64,000 bases of DNA from Mesorhizobium sp. M4B.F.Ca.ET.058.02.1.1. GTDB taxonomy: Bacteria > Pseudomonadota > Alphaproteobacteria > Rhizobiales > Rhizobiaceae. The stretch spans positions 1,860,001-1,924,000 of the forward strand of contig NZ_CP034450.1 in the NCBI RefSeq assembly GCF_003952505.1. The letters are read 5' to 3'. This document shows positions 1-8,808 of the stretch, piece by piece; the first letter of the stretch is position 1; each line of letters starts with the position of its first letter. A program made the position numbers and the translations under genes. Under the pieces are notes generated by a model. The model was not told the DNA's origin. It did no database searches and saw nothing but the letters and a program-made list of their open reading frames with translations.

Positions 1-1
1 C

Positions 2-1876
2 TGGGACGACACCAAGCTCATCTCCTACCTGGCTACCAACAGCTGCGCCGGCAACCGGCTCAGCCTCAAGGACCAGGCCCAGGAGTACGCTGGCGACTAT
101 GCCCAGGAGGAGATCAAGGACATCACCAAAATACCCCTGCCGCAGCTCCTCCAGTACAACCTGGTCGACGCTCTCGGCACCTGGTTCGTTCATGAGAAGA
201 ACCACCCGAAGATGGTCGCTGACCAGCAAATTGACATCTACGAAACCATCTTCAAACCAGCCATCGTGGACATCGTCCAGATGCAGCTCACCGGAATGCC
301 GATGGACATCGAGCAGGTGAAGCTGGTCAATCAGGCGCTGGAAGGCATCCGTGGTGATGCCTCAGATCGGATGCTTCAGCTGCCAATCATCCGAAAGTTC
401 GAGTACATGCGCCTCGAAGCCTACACGAATCTCAAGAATTCCGAGTGGGTTAAGAAGCGCATGACCATTGCAGAAATGGCTCAGCTCGCCCAGGAGAGCG
501 AAAACGTCCGCAAGGAGGTGACGTTCAATCCGAATTCGGGCAATCAGCTGCAGCAGCTTCTCTACGAGGTTATCGGTCTTCCTGTCATTGATTATACCGA
601 TAACAAGCAGCCCGCCACCGGTGGCAAAACCCTCAAGAAACTCGTAAATCACACCTCGGATCCAGAGGTGAAGAATTTGCTCGAAGCGCTCATGGACTTC
701 ATGGCGGTCGAGACGATCCTCACCAACTTCATGCCACACTTTCTCAATGCGCGGCTGGGTCCGGATGGTTGGCATTGGCTCTTTGGATTCTTCAATCTTG
801 GCGGAACCGTCTCAGGACGGTTGTCGTCGAGCAAGGTGAATCTCCAGAACCTGCCGGCCAACGTCGACATGGCTTTGTCGGAAGCCTTGCTGGCGAAATT
901 CCCGATCCTGGCACCGTTCGTAAAAGACGGAAAGCTTAGTCTTGGGAAGTTCATCAAGAGCTGCTTTGTGGCACCTCCAGGCTGGTTCTTCTGTGGCATC
1001 GACTTCGCCTCACTAGAGGACCGGATCTCGGCACTCACCACGAAGGACCCGAACAAGCTTAAGGTTTACACCGATGGCTACGACGGCCATTCAATGAGAG
1101 CTTATGCTTATTTCGGCGATCAGATGCCCGACATCGTGGATACGGTGGAGAGCATCAACACGATGGCTGATAAGGACCACGAGAACAGCAAGAAATATGG
1201 ACCTCTTCGACAGGAATCGAAGACACCTACGTTCCTGCTGACCTATGGCGGCACCTACATCGGCATCATGCAGCAGCTCGGCTGGGACGAGGCAAAGGCC
1301 AAATCGGTCGAGTCCAGCTACCATGAACTCTACAAGGTCTCCGACGACTGGGTGAAAGCCAAGATCGTCCAGGCTTGCAAAGATGGATATGTCACCGCGG
1401 CCTTCGGGCTTAGGGTCAGGACGCCAATGCTTCACCAGGTCGTGCTGGGCACTTCCAAGACGCCTTTCCAGGCTGAAGCGGAGGGCAGGACGGCCGGCAA
1501 TGCATTGGGACAGTCCTGGTGCCTGCTCAATTCCCGAGCAGGCTCCGAGACCATGAGTCAGGTCAGGAAGAGCGAGTTCAAACACTCGATCAAGCCCTGC
1601 GCCCAGATCCACGATGCCCAATACTATCTGGCCCGGGACAACGTCGACGTCATCGAACGCCTCAACAAGTGGGTGGTGAAAGCCTGTCAGTGGCAGAACC
1701 ATCCCGACATCTGGCACGACGAGGTGAAGCTTGGTGGCGAGTTCGGTATTTTCTACCCGAACTGGAGCCATGAGGCAGTTATCCCCAACGATGCTACATC
1801 GTCGGAAATCTACGCCGCCTTCGAAAAGCACATCCACAAGCTGAACGGAAAACCAGCTCAAAAGCTTGCTGCATAA
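2..1876 (+). CDS. Family A DNA polymerase, 5' end outside window
   Basis: Replicative DNA polymerase of the Pol I type (N4 gp39 class). The frame is open from base 2, so 624 residues of the C-terminal part are present and the true start lies upstream. Early residues, including the LVDALGTW stretch, look like the end of a 3'-5' exonuclease domain. The polymerase domain shows GRLSSSKVNLQNLP, motif A GIDFASLEDR, motif B RQESKTPTFLLTYGG and motif C QIHDAQYY. Motif C has HDA where Pol I and T7 polymerase have HDE; the metal-binding Asp is kept. It heads the plus-strand replication block and is followed by a hairpin terminator. Confidence in function is high; only the N-terminus is unknown. Confidence 0.96.
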   Translation, partial: WDDTKLISYLATNSCAGNRLSLKDQAQEYAGDYAQEEIKDITKIPLPQLLQYNLVDALGTWFVHEKNHPKMVADQQIDIYETIFKPAIVDIVQMQLTGMPMDIEQVKLVNQALEGIRGDASDRMLQLPIIRKFEYMRLEAYTNLKNSEWVKKRMTIAEMAQLAQESENVRKEVTFNPNSGNQLQQLLYEVIGLPVIDYTDNKQPATGGKTLKKLVNHTSDPEVKNLLEALMDFMAVETILTNFMPHFLNARLGPDGWHWLFGFFNLGGTVSGRLSSSKVNLQNLPANVDMALSEALLAKFPILAPFVKDGKLSLGKFIKSCFVAPPGWFFCGIDFASLEDRISALTTKDPNKLKVYTDGYDGHSMRAYAYFGDQMPDIVDTVESINTMADKDHENSKKYGPLRQESKTPTFLLTYGGTYIGIMQQLGWDEAKAKSVESSYHELYKVSDDWVKAKIVQACKDGYVTAAFGLRVRTPMLHQVVLGTSKTPFQAEAEGRTAGNALGQSWCLLNSRAGSETMSQVRKSEFKHSIKPCAQIHDAQYYLARDNVDVIERLNKWVVKACQWQNHPDIWHDEVKLGGEFGIFYPNWSHEAVIPNDATSSEIYAAFEKHIHKLNGKPAQKLAA

Positions 1877-1884
1877 GGATCAGG

Positions 1885-1920
1885 GGCCGGGAGGGAAACT
1901 TCCCGGCCTCATTATCTTTG
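1885..1920 (+). terminator. Hairpin terminator after DNA polymerase
   Basis: An 8-bp GC-rich perfect stem (1885-1892 with 1901-1908), 8-nt loop, then TCATTATCTTT. It lies 8 bases past the polymerase stop. The T tract is interrupted, so strength is uncertain. Confidence 0.6.
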
Positions 1921-1925
1921 AATAT

Positions 1926-1943
1926 CCCACAATAAAATGTGGG
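1926..1943. repeat. CCCACA-N6-TGTGGG hairpin, copy 1 of 3
   Basis: A 6-bp stem CCCACA/TGTGGG closes a 6-nt AT-rich loop (ATAAAA). The same stem and loop size recur at 48194-48211 and 59590-59607, always between genes. No T tract follows, so a simple terminator role is not obvious. It sits in a 248-bp gap that otherwise shows only AT-rich sequence before the next gene. Confidence 0.6.
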
Positions 1944-2124
1944 CCAAAATCGAGATAACCGCCTTTCATAAAAACCGCGAAGGTTTATGAGTCGTGCCAA
2001 CAACGACTCTCTGATCGGGATCTCGGAACCCCAACCGACACATCGTAGTGGATTTGCTCTGGCTTTTATTATCAAGCCGGATTAGGTTCATTATGTTTCA
2101 AAATATCTGGAGATAATGCCTATC

Positions 2125-2439
2125 ATGTCCGACAAGATTCATTTCTGGCTCGTGGCCGCCCAGGTTGTGGTGGTCAATCCCAAGACCGGAGACCAGCGGG
2201 TCAGCCTCAACGCGTTGCTGACCACCAAGGAGAACTACATCGCCCGGCTCGACCTGGCCAATGCCCAGAAGGCCGTGCTCGGCCGCTTCAGCCAGACCGC
2301 CGAGCTGGGCAAGGATGACCAGGTCGCCGACGTCTTCACGGTGAGCATCAGCCATCTCGGCCACATGACGCCGGACGAGTTCCATGCCGGCTTCAACGAT
2401 GCTCCCGCAGCTCCTGCCGCGGCGAACCAGGTCAACTGA
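2125..2439 (+). CDS. Small phage protein of unknown function
   Basis: A 104-residue soluble protein (107 if the in-frame ATG at 2116 is used). I chose 2125 because the GGAG at 2109-2112 is only 3 nt from 2116 and 12 nt from 2125; neither is ideal. The sequence contains VVVVNPKTGDQR and a central LDLANAQKAVLGRFSQT helix-like stretch, ending in an Ala/Pro-rich tail. No domain is recognised. It lies between the DNA polymerase and the diphosphohydrolase-like gene, one base before the latter, so it is probably co-transcribed with replication functions. Confidence 0.75.
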   Translation: MSDKIHFWLVAAQVVVVNPKTGDQRVSLNALLTTKENYIARLDLANAQKAVLGRFSQTAELGKDDQVADVFTVSISHLGHMTPDEFHAGFNDAPAAPAAANQVN

Positions 2440-2440
2440 C

Positions 2441-2866
2441 ATGAACGCCCCGGTCAAGAACCAGGAGTTCAAGGCGGACGGCGGCAAGCTCTTGCCGTCG
2501 CTCCTGCTGGAGGGCGTGCCAAGAGCCCTCATGCTGATCATCGCCGTCCTGTCCTACGGCGCCCAGAAATACGAGGCACACAGCTGGAAGCGTGTCGAGG
2601 CATATCGCTACAAGGACGCCAAGCTCCGGCACATGTTCGACGAGCTCGCCGGCCTCGGTATCACCGACCCGGAGAGCGGTCTGTTGCACCTGGCCCACGA
2701 AGCCTGCAACATCCTGTTCCTGCTGGAAATGAAACTCATGAATCTGCCGGCCGACGAGTTCCAGCAGCTTCTGCGCTTCAATGCGCCTCCGATGGATCAC
2801 AAGGTCGCCGCGGCAAAAGCCGAAGCTGAAGCCCAGCTGATGGACCTCTCGAAAATCCTGACCTGA
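2441..2866 (+). CDS. dATP/dGTP diphosphohydrolase-like protein (DUF5664 type)
   Basis: A 141-residue protein matching the small phage family formerly DUF5664, now described as a dATP/dGTP diphosphohydrolase N-terminal domain. Visible features are the opening KADGGKLLPSLLLEGVPRAL, then YGAQKYEAHSWK and a C-terminal helical segment LLHLAHEACNILFLLEMKL, typical of MazG-like all-alpha nucleotide hydrolases. The family is linked to purine dNTP pool control, in some phages to 2-aminoadenine DNA. Here it follows a family A polymerase, but no PurZ-like synthase is visible, so a role in modified DNA is not supported. Start is the ATG one base after the upstream stop. Confidence 0.7.
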   Translation: MNAPVKNQEFKADGGKLLPSLLLEGVPRALMLIIAVLSYGAQKYEAHSWKRVEAYRYKDAKLRHMFDELAGLGITDPESGLLHLAHEACNILFLLEMKLMNLPADEFQQLLRFNAPPMDHKVAAAKAEAEAQLMDLSKILT

Positions 2867-2876
2867 TTTTCAAATT

Positions 2877-2921
2877 ATTATTGCAATAATGCGCCAAGGG
2901 GATATTCTTCAATCCCCTTGG
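2877..2921. terminator. Palindrome plus strong hairpin between genes
   Basis: A perfect 14-nt palindrome (2877-2890, ATTATTGCAATAAT) is followed by a perfect 10-bp stem (2894-2903 with 2912-2921) with an 8-nt loop. No T tract follows on the plus strand, so it may act in RNA stability or as a factor-dependent terminator. Confidence 0.5.
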
Positions 2922-2966
2922 TGAGATGCGCCCAAAATCCACCAGATAATCCCCTTCGAGGAAAAC

Positions 2967-3950
2967 ATGCGCCTGACAAATGTACACGGCCTTAGCTTGC
3001 CGTTGGCGGTTTGGCTGCTCCACGATGAGTACGACTACATCGACGAGCCCAATTACATCTCGGCCACCAGCCTGCTGAAAAGCACCCGCCAGCTGGTCCT
3101 GTCGCGCCGGGTGAACCATGAAGAGAGGGAGGTCGACATCTCGGCTTTCCTGGCTTCCAGCATGGGAACCGCCATCCACGATTCGATCGAGAAGGCGTGG
3201 ACCAAGTCCGGCCGCTGGGCGATGAAGAAGCTGGGCTACCCGGACCACATCGCCGAGAACATCTGCGTCAACCCGTCCGAGGAACAGCTGCTCGCCAACA
3301 CGGCGCTGATCCCGGTGTGGATGGAACAGCGGGCCTTCCGCGATATCACGGTCAACGGCGTCACCTACAAGATCGGTGGCAAGTTCGACCTGGTTCTCCA
3401 GGGACGCCTGTTCGACGCCAAGTCGACTTCGGTGTTCGCCTATCTCCTGGGTCGCAAGGACCAGGACTACGCGCTCCAGGGCGGCATCTATCGCTGGCTC
3501 AATCCTGAGCTCATCACCGACGAGCACATCTTCATCCAGTTCATCTTCACGGACTGGCAGAAGGCCCGAGCCCGTGGTGATGCGGATTATCCGCAGACCA
3601 AGGCGATCGAGTATCCGGTGCTCATGCCCTCCCTGGAGGAGACCGAGCGGTTCATCCGGAACAAGCTCACCGAGATCCAGAAATACGCCAACTCGCCGGA
3701 CGAGGAGATCCCCTACTGCACCGACAAGGAGCTGTGGCGCGGAGAGACCGTCTACAAATATTACTCGGACCCGAGCAAGACCAGCGGCCGATCCACCAAG
3801 AACTTCGACGACAAGTCCGAAGCCCATGCCTTCATGGCATCCAAGGGCGGCAAGGGCATCGTTGTCGCAGTCGCCGGTGAGGTCAAGGCTTGCGAATGGT
3901 GCCCGGCGTTCAATGCCTGCAAGCAAAAGGATCAATACTTTGTCTCTTGA
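2967..3950 (+). CDS. PD-(D/E)XK nuclease, Cas4/RecB-like with Fe-S cysteines
   Basis: A 327-residue nuclease of the PD-(D/E)XK superfamily, probably a 5' or single-strand exonuclease used in replication or recombination. The core reads GGKFDLVLQGRLFDAKSTSVFAYL (about residues 135-158): an acidic residue after beta strand 2, then D-A-K as the catalytic (D/E)xK, followed by a Q-x-x-x-Y-type helix (YALQGGIYRWL). Cysteines near the C-terminus (CEWCPAFNAC) resemble the Cas4/AddB iron-sulfur cluster region. The gene is followed by the helicase-primase with overlapping ends. A strong AGGAA-type site precedes the ATG. Substrate polarity cannot be judged from sequence. Confidence 0.85.
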   Translation: MRLTNVHGLSLPLAVWLLHDEYDYIDEPNYISATSLLKSTRQLVLSRRVNHEEREVDISAFLASSMGTAIHDSIEKAWTKSGRWAMKKLGYPDHIAENICVNPSEEQLLANTALIPVWMEQRAFRDITVNGVTYKIGGKFDLVLQGRLFDAKSTSVFAYLLGRKDQDYALQGGIYRWLNPELITDEHIFIQFIFTDWQKARARGDADYPQTKAIEYPVLMPSLEETERFIRNKLTEIQKYANSPDEEIPYCTDKELWRGETVYKYYSDPSKTSGRSTKNFDDKSEAHAFMASKGGKGIVVAVAGEVKACEWCPAFNACKQKDQYFVS

Positions 3951-6099
3951 CCTCTCAACCGTCGATCACCATCCGGCCCTGGAGGAGATCGTCGATATCC
4001 TTTGCTCGAAGACCCAGAACACCGACCGCGGCTTCTTCCGGACCGAGGTCGCCTACTTCATGGGCAAGATGGCATCGACCATGCGGGCCACGATCCAGAC
4101 CAAGGACCGTGGCGAGATGCCGGTGAACATCTATGCGCTCGCCCTGGCCACTTCCGGCTACGGCAAGGGCCACTCGGTCGGCATCATGGAGGAGGAATTC
4201 CTCAAGGGCTTCAAGACCCGCTTCATGGAAGATACCTTCCCGGTGGTCGCCGACCAGAACCTGTGGGTGATCGCCAACAGTCGGGCTGCCCGCAACGGCA
4301 CCGACCAGCAGGAGGAATACGACAAGGCTGCGAAGGAATTCCGCCAGGCCGGCGCCTATCCCTTCACCTTCGACTCCGGCACCCCGCCGGCGGTCAAGCA
4401 GCTGCGCCAGAAGCTCCTGATGGCCACCTGTGGCTCAGTCAACCTGCAGATCGATGAGATCGGCTCGAACCTGCTGCAGAACGCCGAGCTGCTGATCCTG
4501 TTCCTGGAGCTCTACGACCAGGGCCTGGTCAAGCAGAAGCTGACCAAGAACACGGCCGAGAACCAGCGGGCCGAGGACATGGAAGGCAAGACGCCGACCA
4601 ACATGCTGCTCTTCGGAACGCCGTCGAAGCTGTTCGATGGATCCAAGACCGAGGAGGAGTTCTATTCCTTTCTCGAGACCGGCTATGCCCGTCGCTGCCT
4701 GTTCGGCTACGGCGTGCAGAACAGCCGTGCCCACCAGAACCAGACGGCGGAAGAGGTCTTCAAGTCGCTCACCCAGACGGGTGTCGATGCCGCCGTCACC
4801 AAATGGGCTCGCCACTTCTACACGCTGGCCGACCCGGCGGTGTTCGGCTGGAAGATGGAAGTCCCCGACTCGGTCTCGATCGCGGCTCTCGCCTATCGCA
4901 TCGAATGCGAAAAGCAGGCCGAGAAGATGGCCGATCATGAGGAGATCAAGAAGGCCGAGCTGTCGCACCGCTACATGAAGGCGCTCAAGCTCGCCGGCGC
5001 CTATGCCTTCGTCGATGGATCCACCGAGATCCTGATGGAGCATCTGTCATCGGCGATCAAGCTGGTCGAGGAGTCCGGGGCTGCGTTCCAGACCATCCTC
5101 AACCGCGAGAAGACCTACGTGAAGCTGGCCAAGTACATCGCCGGCATCGGCACGGAAGTCACCCATGCCGATCTCCACGAGGCCCTGCCGTTCTACAAGT
5201 CGAGCCAGGCGGCGAGGAACGAGATGATGACCTTGGCGACAGCCTGGGGCTACAAGAAGCACATCATCATCAAGAAGTCGTTCGCCGACGGCATCGAGCT
5301 CTTCAAGGGCGAGACGCTGAAGGAGACTGACCTCGACAAGATCGTCGTCTCCTACTCGAACCACTGGGCCTACAACTACCTGCCCGAGGAGGTGCCGTTC
5401 GACAAGCTGCACATCCTCACCCAGACGGCCGACTTCCACTGGGCGAACCACCACTTCAAGGGCGGTCACCGCTCGGAGGAGAACGTGCTGGCTGGCTTCA
5501 ACATGATCGCCATCGACGTCGACGGCGGGGCTTCGCTCCATCAGGCTCACGAGCTGATGAAGGAGTTCAAGTTCCTCACCTACACGACCAAGCGTCATTG
5601 CGACGAGGAGAACCGCTTCCGGCTGATGATGCCGATCAACTACCGCCTCGAGCTCGACCACGACGAATACAAGGAGTTCATGAACAACATCATGGACTGG
5701 CTACCGTTTGCGACCGACGAGTCGGCCAACCAGCGAGCCAAGAAGTGGGAAAGCTTCGCCGGCGGGCAACATCACTACAACCTGGAGGGCGAGATCCTCG
5801 ACGTGCTGAACTTCATCCCGAAGACCAGCCGGAACGAGCTCTACAAGAAGTCGAGCCAGGACCTTGGTTCCCTCGACAACCTGGAACGCTGGTTCGCCTC
5901 CAGGATCGCCACCGGCAACCGCAACAACCAGATGATCAAGTACGCCCTGTGCCTGGTCGATGCTGGTTGGGATCTGCCAGCGGTGCAGGCCCAGGTGCAT
6001 GCGTTCAACAAGAAACTGTCGGACAGCATGACCGAGCAGGAGATCGATTCTACAATTTTGGTCACCGTGGCGAAACGCTTTCAACAGCAAAACGCATGA
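3913..6099 (+). CDS. Helicase-primase (N-terminal P-loop ATPase, C-terminal AEP-like primase)
   Basis: Large replication protein, about 728 residues, in the position of N4 gp43. The N-terminal half has a DUF3987-type ATPase with a Walker A-like loop (LATSGYGKGHSVG) and a Walker B-like LQIDEIGSN. The C-terminal third has archaeo-eukaryotic-primase-like features: MIAIDVDGG, then KRHCDEENRFRLMMPINYRL and a short helical tail. ATG 3913 overlaps the nuclease gene by 38 bp; an in-frame TTG at 3940 has a better ribosome site (AAAAGGA, 8-nt spacing) and may be the real start. The last ~17 codons are more AT-rich than the rest and abut a homing endonuclease gene. Confidence 0.85.
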   Translation: MPASKRINTLSLDLSTVDHHPALEEIVDILCSKTQNTDRGFFRTEVAYFMGKMASTMRATIQTKDRGEMPVNIYALALATSGYGKGHSVGIMEEEFLKGFKTRFMEDTFPVVADQNLWVIANSRAARNGTDQQEEYDKAAKEFRQAGAYPFTFDSGTPPAVKQLRQKLLMATCGSVNLQIDEIGSNLLQNAELLILFLELYDQGLVKQKLTKNTAENQRAEDMEGKTPTNMLLFGTPSKLFDGSKTEEEFYSFLETGYARRCLFGYGVQNSRAHQNQTAEEVFKSLTQTGVDAAVTKWARHFYTLADPAVFGWKMEVPDSVSIAALAYRIECEKQAEKMADHEEIKKAELSHRYMKALKLAGAYAFVDGSTEILMEHLSSAIKLVEESGAAFQTILNREKTYVKLAKYIAGIGTEVTHADLHEALPFYKSSQAARNEMMTLATAWGYKKHIIIKKSFADGIELFKGETLKETDLDKIVVSYSNHWAYNYLPEEVPFDKLHILTQTADFHWANHHFKGGHRSEENVLAGFNMIAIDVDGGASLHQAHELMKEFKFLTYTTKRHCDEENRFRLMMPINYRLELDHDEYKEFMNNIMDWLPFATDESANQRAKKWESFAGGQHHYNLEGEILDVLNFIPKTSRNELYKKSSQDLGSLDNLERWFASRIATGNRNNQMIKYALCLVDAGWDLPAVQAQVHAFNKKLSDSMTEQEIDSTILVTVAKRFQQQNA

Positions 6100-6638
6100 C
6101 GATGATCGAGATCTTCAACGGCCGATACTCTGTTGACGAAGACGGTAACGTCTATTCTCTGCGAAATAATGCGGGGAATAGACGGGCTGCTCCTAAATTG
6201 ATGAAGCTGCGTCTGTCCAAAGAAGGTTACCTAACAGTGACCTTAACCACCGATACCGGGCGCCTATTCTGCCAGGTTCATCGATTGGTTGCTCAGGCTT
6301 TTATCCCCAATCCGATGAACAAGCCGGAGGTAAACCACAGGGACGGGATCAAGATTCACAACCGTAAGACCAATCTCGAGTGGGCTACGGAGAGTGAGAA
6401 TGCACAGCACGCATTCCAACTCGGCCTTCGCGTCGGCAATCCGACCTGGGCAGGGAAAATCAATGCGGATTGTCCCAACAGCAAACCAGTCAACCAACTG
6501 GGTTTGGACGGGCAGTTGATCCAGACCTTTCCTTCGATGGCTGAAGCTCGCCGGCACGGGTTCTCGCAAGGGAACATCAGCATGGTGATCTCAGGACAAC
6601 GAGATCATCACAAAGGGTTCAAATGGGCCTTTGCTTGA
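6096..6638 (+). CDS. HNH homing endonuclease with NUMOD-type domain
   Basis: A 180-residue free-standing homing endonuclease. An N-terminal NUMOD4-like segment (MIEIFNGRYSVDEDGNVYSL) leads into an HNH core: HRLVAQAFIPNP, then NHRDGIKIHNRKTNLEW, with His-Asn-His/Asn placed as in HNH_3 enzymes. The C-terminus (NQLGLDGQLIQTFPSMAEARRHG) is a NUMOD1-like DNA-binding module. It overlaps the primase stop by the ATGA tetranucleotide. Its codons are more AT-rich than its neighbours, which fits a mobile gene. Insertion directly at the primase 3' end suggests this gene is its homing site. Confidence 0.93.
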   Translation: MTMIEIFNGRYSVDEDGNVYSLRNNAGNRRAAPKLMKLRLSKEGYLTVTLTTDTGRLFCQVHRLVAQAFIPNPMNKPEVNHRDGIKIHNRKTNLEWATESENAQHAFQLGLRVGNPTWAGKINADCPNSKPVNQLGLDGQLIQTFPSMAEARRHGFSQGNISMVISGQRDHHKGFKWAFA

Positions 6639-6668
6639 AGAAGGCTTGAGCAATCGAGCCTTCTTTTC
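6639..6668 (+). terminator. Terminator after HNH gene
   Basis: Stem AGAAGGCT (6639-6646) with AGCCTTCT (6657-6664), then TTTC. Directly follows the HNH stop codon. Confidence 0.7.
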
Positions 6669-6712
6669 TGGCTCGATTATCTCCAATAATCCGCAACTAA
6701 ATCGAGGTTAAT

Positions 6713-7444
6713 ATGGCAGAAACAAACGACCAGCTGGTGCTGGTGTCGGGCTTCTCCGGCACCGGCAAGAGCGCCAGTCTGCGCAACATCAAGGATCAGG
6801 AACAGTGGATGTACCTGAACACCGAGGCCGGCAAGCGATTGCCGTTCCGGAACCAGTTCAAGAACTTCCGCATCTCCGATCCCTATCAGGTGCTGGAAGG
6901 CTTCGATCACGCGATCGCTAACCCGGACAAGTTCAAGGGTGTCATCGTCGACTCAGTGACGTTCCTCATGGACATGTACGAGTCGGTCTACGTGCTCGGC
7001 GCCAACGACACCCAGAAGGCCTGGGGCAACTTCGCCCAGTTCTTCAAGGAGCTGATGCAGCAGAAGGTGGTGCAGTTCGGCAAGCCGACGATCGTCACCG
7101 CCCACCTGCTCGATAAGCTCGACTCCACCAAGTACGAGCTGAAGACCGAGGTGCCGATCAAGGGTGCGCTGAAGAACAACGGCGTCGAAGCCTACTTCTC
7201 GACCGTGGTGTCGACCAAGAAGGTGTCGCTGCTGGAGCTGGAGAAATACGGCTCCGACCTGCTCACCATCACTGACGAAGACCGGGAGCTGGGCTTCAAG
7301 CACGTCTTCCAGACCCGGATCACCAAGGAAACGACCGGGGAACGCATCCGGTCGCCGATGGGGATGTTCACCAAGGAGCAGACCTTCATCGACAACGACT
7401 GCCAGCTCCTCCTGGATCATCTGGCAAAGTTCTACGCCAACTGA
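6713..7444 (+). CDS. RecA-fold ATPase, Sak4-like recombination protein
   Basis: A 243-residue AAA/RecA-fold ATPase. Walker A is GFSGTGKSASL (residues ~13-23) and a Walker B-like strand is FKGVIVDSVTFL (~77-88). Phage proteins of this size and layout (AAA_24/Sak4 type) bind single-stranded DNA and work with SSB in annealing or recombination. Here it is immediately upstream of the SSB gene, in the order seen in the N4 replication block. The ATG follows a region containing GATTATC and GAGG. Function as a helicase loader is a less likely alternative. Confidence 0.75.
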   Translation: MAETNDQLVLVSGFSGTGKSASLRNIKDQEQWMYLNTEAGKRLPFRNQFKNFRISDPYQVLEGFDHAIANPDKFKGVIVDSVTFLMDMYESVYVLGANDTQKAWGNFAQFFKELMQQKVVQFGKPTIVTAHLLDKLDSTKYELKTEVPIKGALKNNGVEAYFSTVVSTKKVSLLELEKYGSDLLTITDEDRELGFKHVFQTRITKETTGERIRSPMGMFTKEQTFIDNDCQLLLDHLAKFYAN

Positions 7445-7494
7445 TCCAGAAACCGCAAAACCAACCTGAACTAAACCACTGAAAGGACTACCAA

Positions 7495-8241
7495 ATGTCG
7501 AATCTCTTCGGCGGACTGACCACCGACGGTCTCGAGGAAACCCAGGACCGTCTCGGCGGGTTCCGGATCCACGATTCCGGCCCGTACACCGGCACCATCA
7601 AGGCGGCTTACGCCGGCGCGGCTGCCAGTTCCAAAGCCCAGTCGATCACCGTGATCCTCGCCACCGACGATGCCGGCGAGTATCGCGAGACATTCTGGAT
7701 CACCAACAAGAACGGTGAGAACTTCTTCACCAAGGACGGCAAGAAGCAGCCGCTGCCGGGCTTCACCCATGTCGACGACATGTGCCTGGTCACGACCAAC
7801 AAGCCCCTCGCCGCCCAGGCGACCGAGGAGAAGGTCATGAACATCTATGACCCGGACCAGAAGAAGGAAGTGCCGAAGGGCGTCCAGATGCTGGTCGAGC
7901 TGCTCGGCAAGAAGGTCACCTTCGGCATCCTCAAGGAGCTGAAGAACAAGCAGGCCAAGAACTCGGCCGGCGTCTACGAGGATACGGCCGACAGCCGTGA
8001 GGAGAATGTCACCGACAAGATCTTCCACTACCCGTCGAACCTGACCGTCGTCGAGGCCCGCAAGCAGATCCAGACCCCGACCTTCTACGGCGCCTGGGTC
8101 GAGAAGAACAAGGGCCAGACCCGCGATCGTCGCTCGATCAAGGACGGCGTCGGCGGCCAGGCCGGTCGTTCCGGCAAGCCGGGAATGCCTCCCAAGGCCA
8201 ACGACAGCGCGGCCAAGACCACCTCGCTGTTCGGCGCGTAA
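7495..8241 (+). CDS. Single-stranded DNA-binding protein, N4 gp45 type
   Basis: A 248-residue protein matching N4-like SSBs by size, gene position and layout. N-terminus MSNLFGGLTTDGLEE, then an OB-fold-like beta-rich body (GPYTGTIKAAYAGAAASSKAQ, YRETFWITNKNGENFFTKDG) and a low-complexity Gly/Lys C-terminal tail ending TTSLFGA. In N4 this protein coats DNA and also activates host RNA polymerase at late promoters, so it could link replication to late transcription here; that part is inference. The ribosome site is AAAGGA before the ATG. The ~76-residue acidic tail seen in E. coli SSB is absent. Confidence 0.75.
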   Translation: MSNLFGGLTTDGLEETQDRLGGFRIHDSGPYTGTIKAAYAGAAASSKAQSITVILATDDAGEYRETFWITNKNGENFFTKDGKKQPLPGFTHVDDMCLVTTNKPLAAQATEEKVMNIYDPDQKKEVPKGVQMLVELLGKKVTFGILKELKNKQAKNSAGVYEDTADSREENVTDKIFHYPSNLTVVEARKQIQTPTFYGAWVEKNKGQTRDRRSIKDGVGGQAGRSGKPGMPPKANDSAAKTTSLFGA

Positions 8242-8251
8242 GGGGCAGGCA

Positions 8252-8805
8252 ATGCTCATCCCCGTCCTCGGCATGGATCCGGCTCTCGTGAACTGGGGCC
8301 TTGCCGAGGCCAACCTCTGCTTGAAGACTGGCGTGCTTTCGACCCCCACCTCACCCTGATCCATCCGGAGGAGTTGAAGGGCAAGCAGGTGCGCCAGAAT
8401 TCAAACGACCTGCACCGGTCCGAGCAGCTCTCGGCTCCGGTGTTCGCCGCGGCACGCAAGGCGAAGGTCATCTTCGCCGAGGTGCCTGTTGGTTCGCAAT
8501 CAGCCAGGGCGATGGCCAGCTACGGCATCTGTGTCGGCATCCTGGGAGCTCTCCGGGCAGCAGGGCATCAGGTGATCGAGGTCACCGCCACGGAATCGAA
8601 ACTGATTTTCACAGGGGACAAGAACGCCACCAAGCGAGATATGATCGACAGGGCGGTCGAGCTTTACCCTGATGCGAATTTTCCGGTGCATGCCGGCAAG
8701 ATTCCAGATAAAGCTGAACACCTTGCTGATGGGATCGCTGCCATCCATTCGGGCGTGAGAACGCCTGTGTTCCAGAACTTACTCCGACTTTTCCAAGAGG
8801 TTTGA
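8252..8805 (+). CDS. RuvC-like Holliday junction resolvase, apparent -1 frame break
   Basis: Resolvase-like protein of about 184 residues if the frame is corrected. The 5' frame starts at ATG 8252 (AAGGGG upstream) and gives MLIPVLGMDPALVNWGLAE, a RuvC-type first motif with the catalytic Asp at residue 9. That frame stops at 8359. The protein clearly continues in the -1 frame from about 8347: HLTLIHPEELKGKQVRQNS, then VIFAEVPVGSQSARAMASYG (second acidic motif) and ADGIAAIHSG near the end. The switch falls on a run of five C (8343-8347). One missing C would explain it; a -1 slip on CCC is the alternative. Family membership is confident, the frame status is not. Confidence 0.75.
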
Positions 8806-8808
8806 ACC

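Noticed and set aside
2441..2866. Evidence for 2-aminoadenine (Z) DNA
   Set aside because: Only a DUF5664-type protein is present; no PurZ-like synthase is visible in the window, so modified DNA is not supported.
3376..3912. Upstream extension of the helicase-primase frame
   Set aside because: The 179 extra codons are a shadow of the nuclease gene with Arg/Ser-rich translation.
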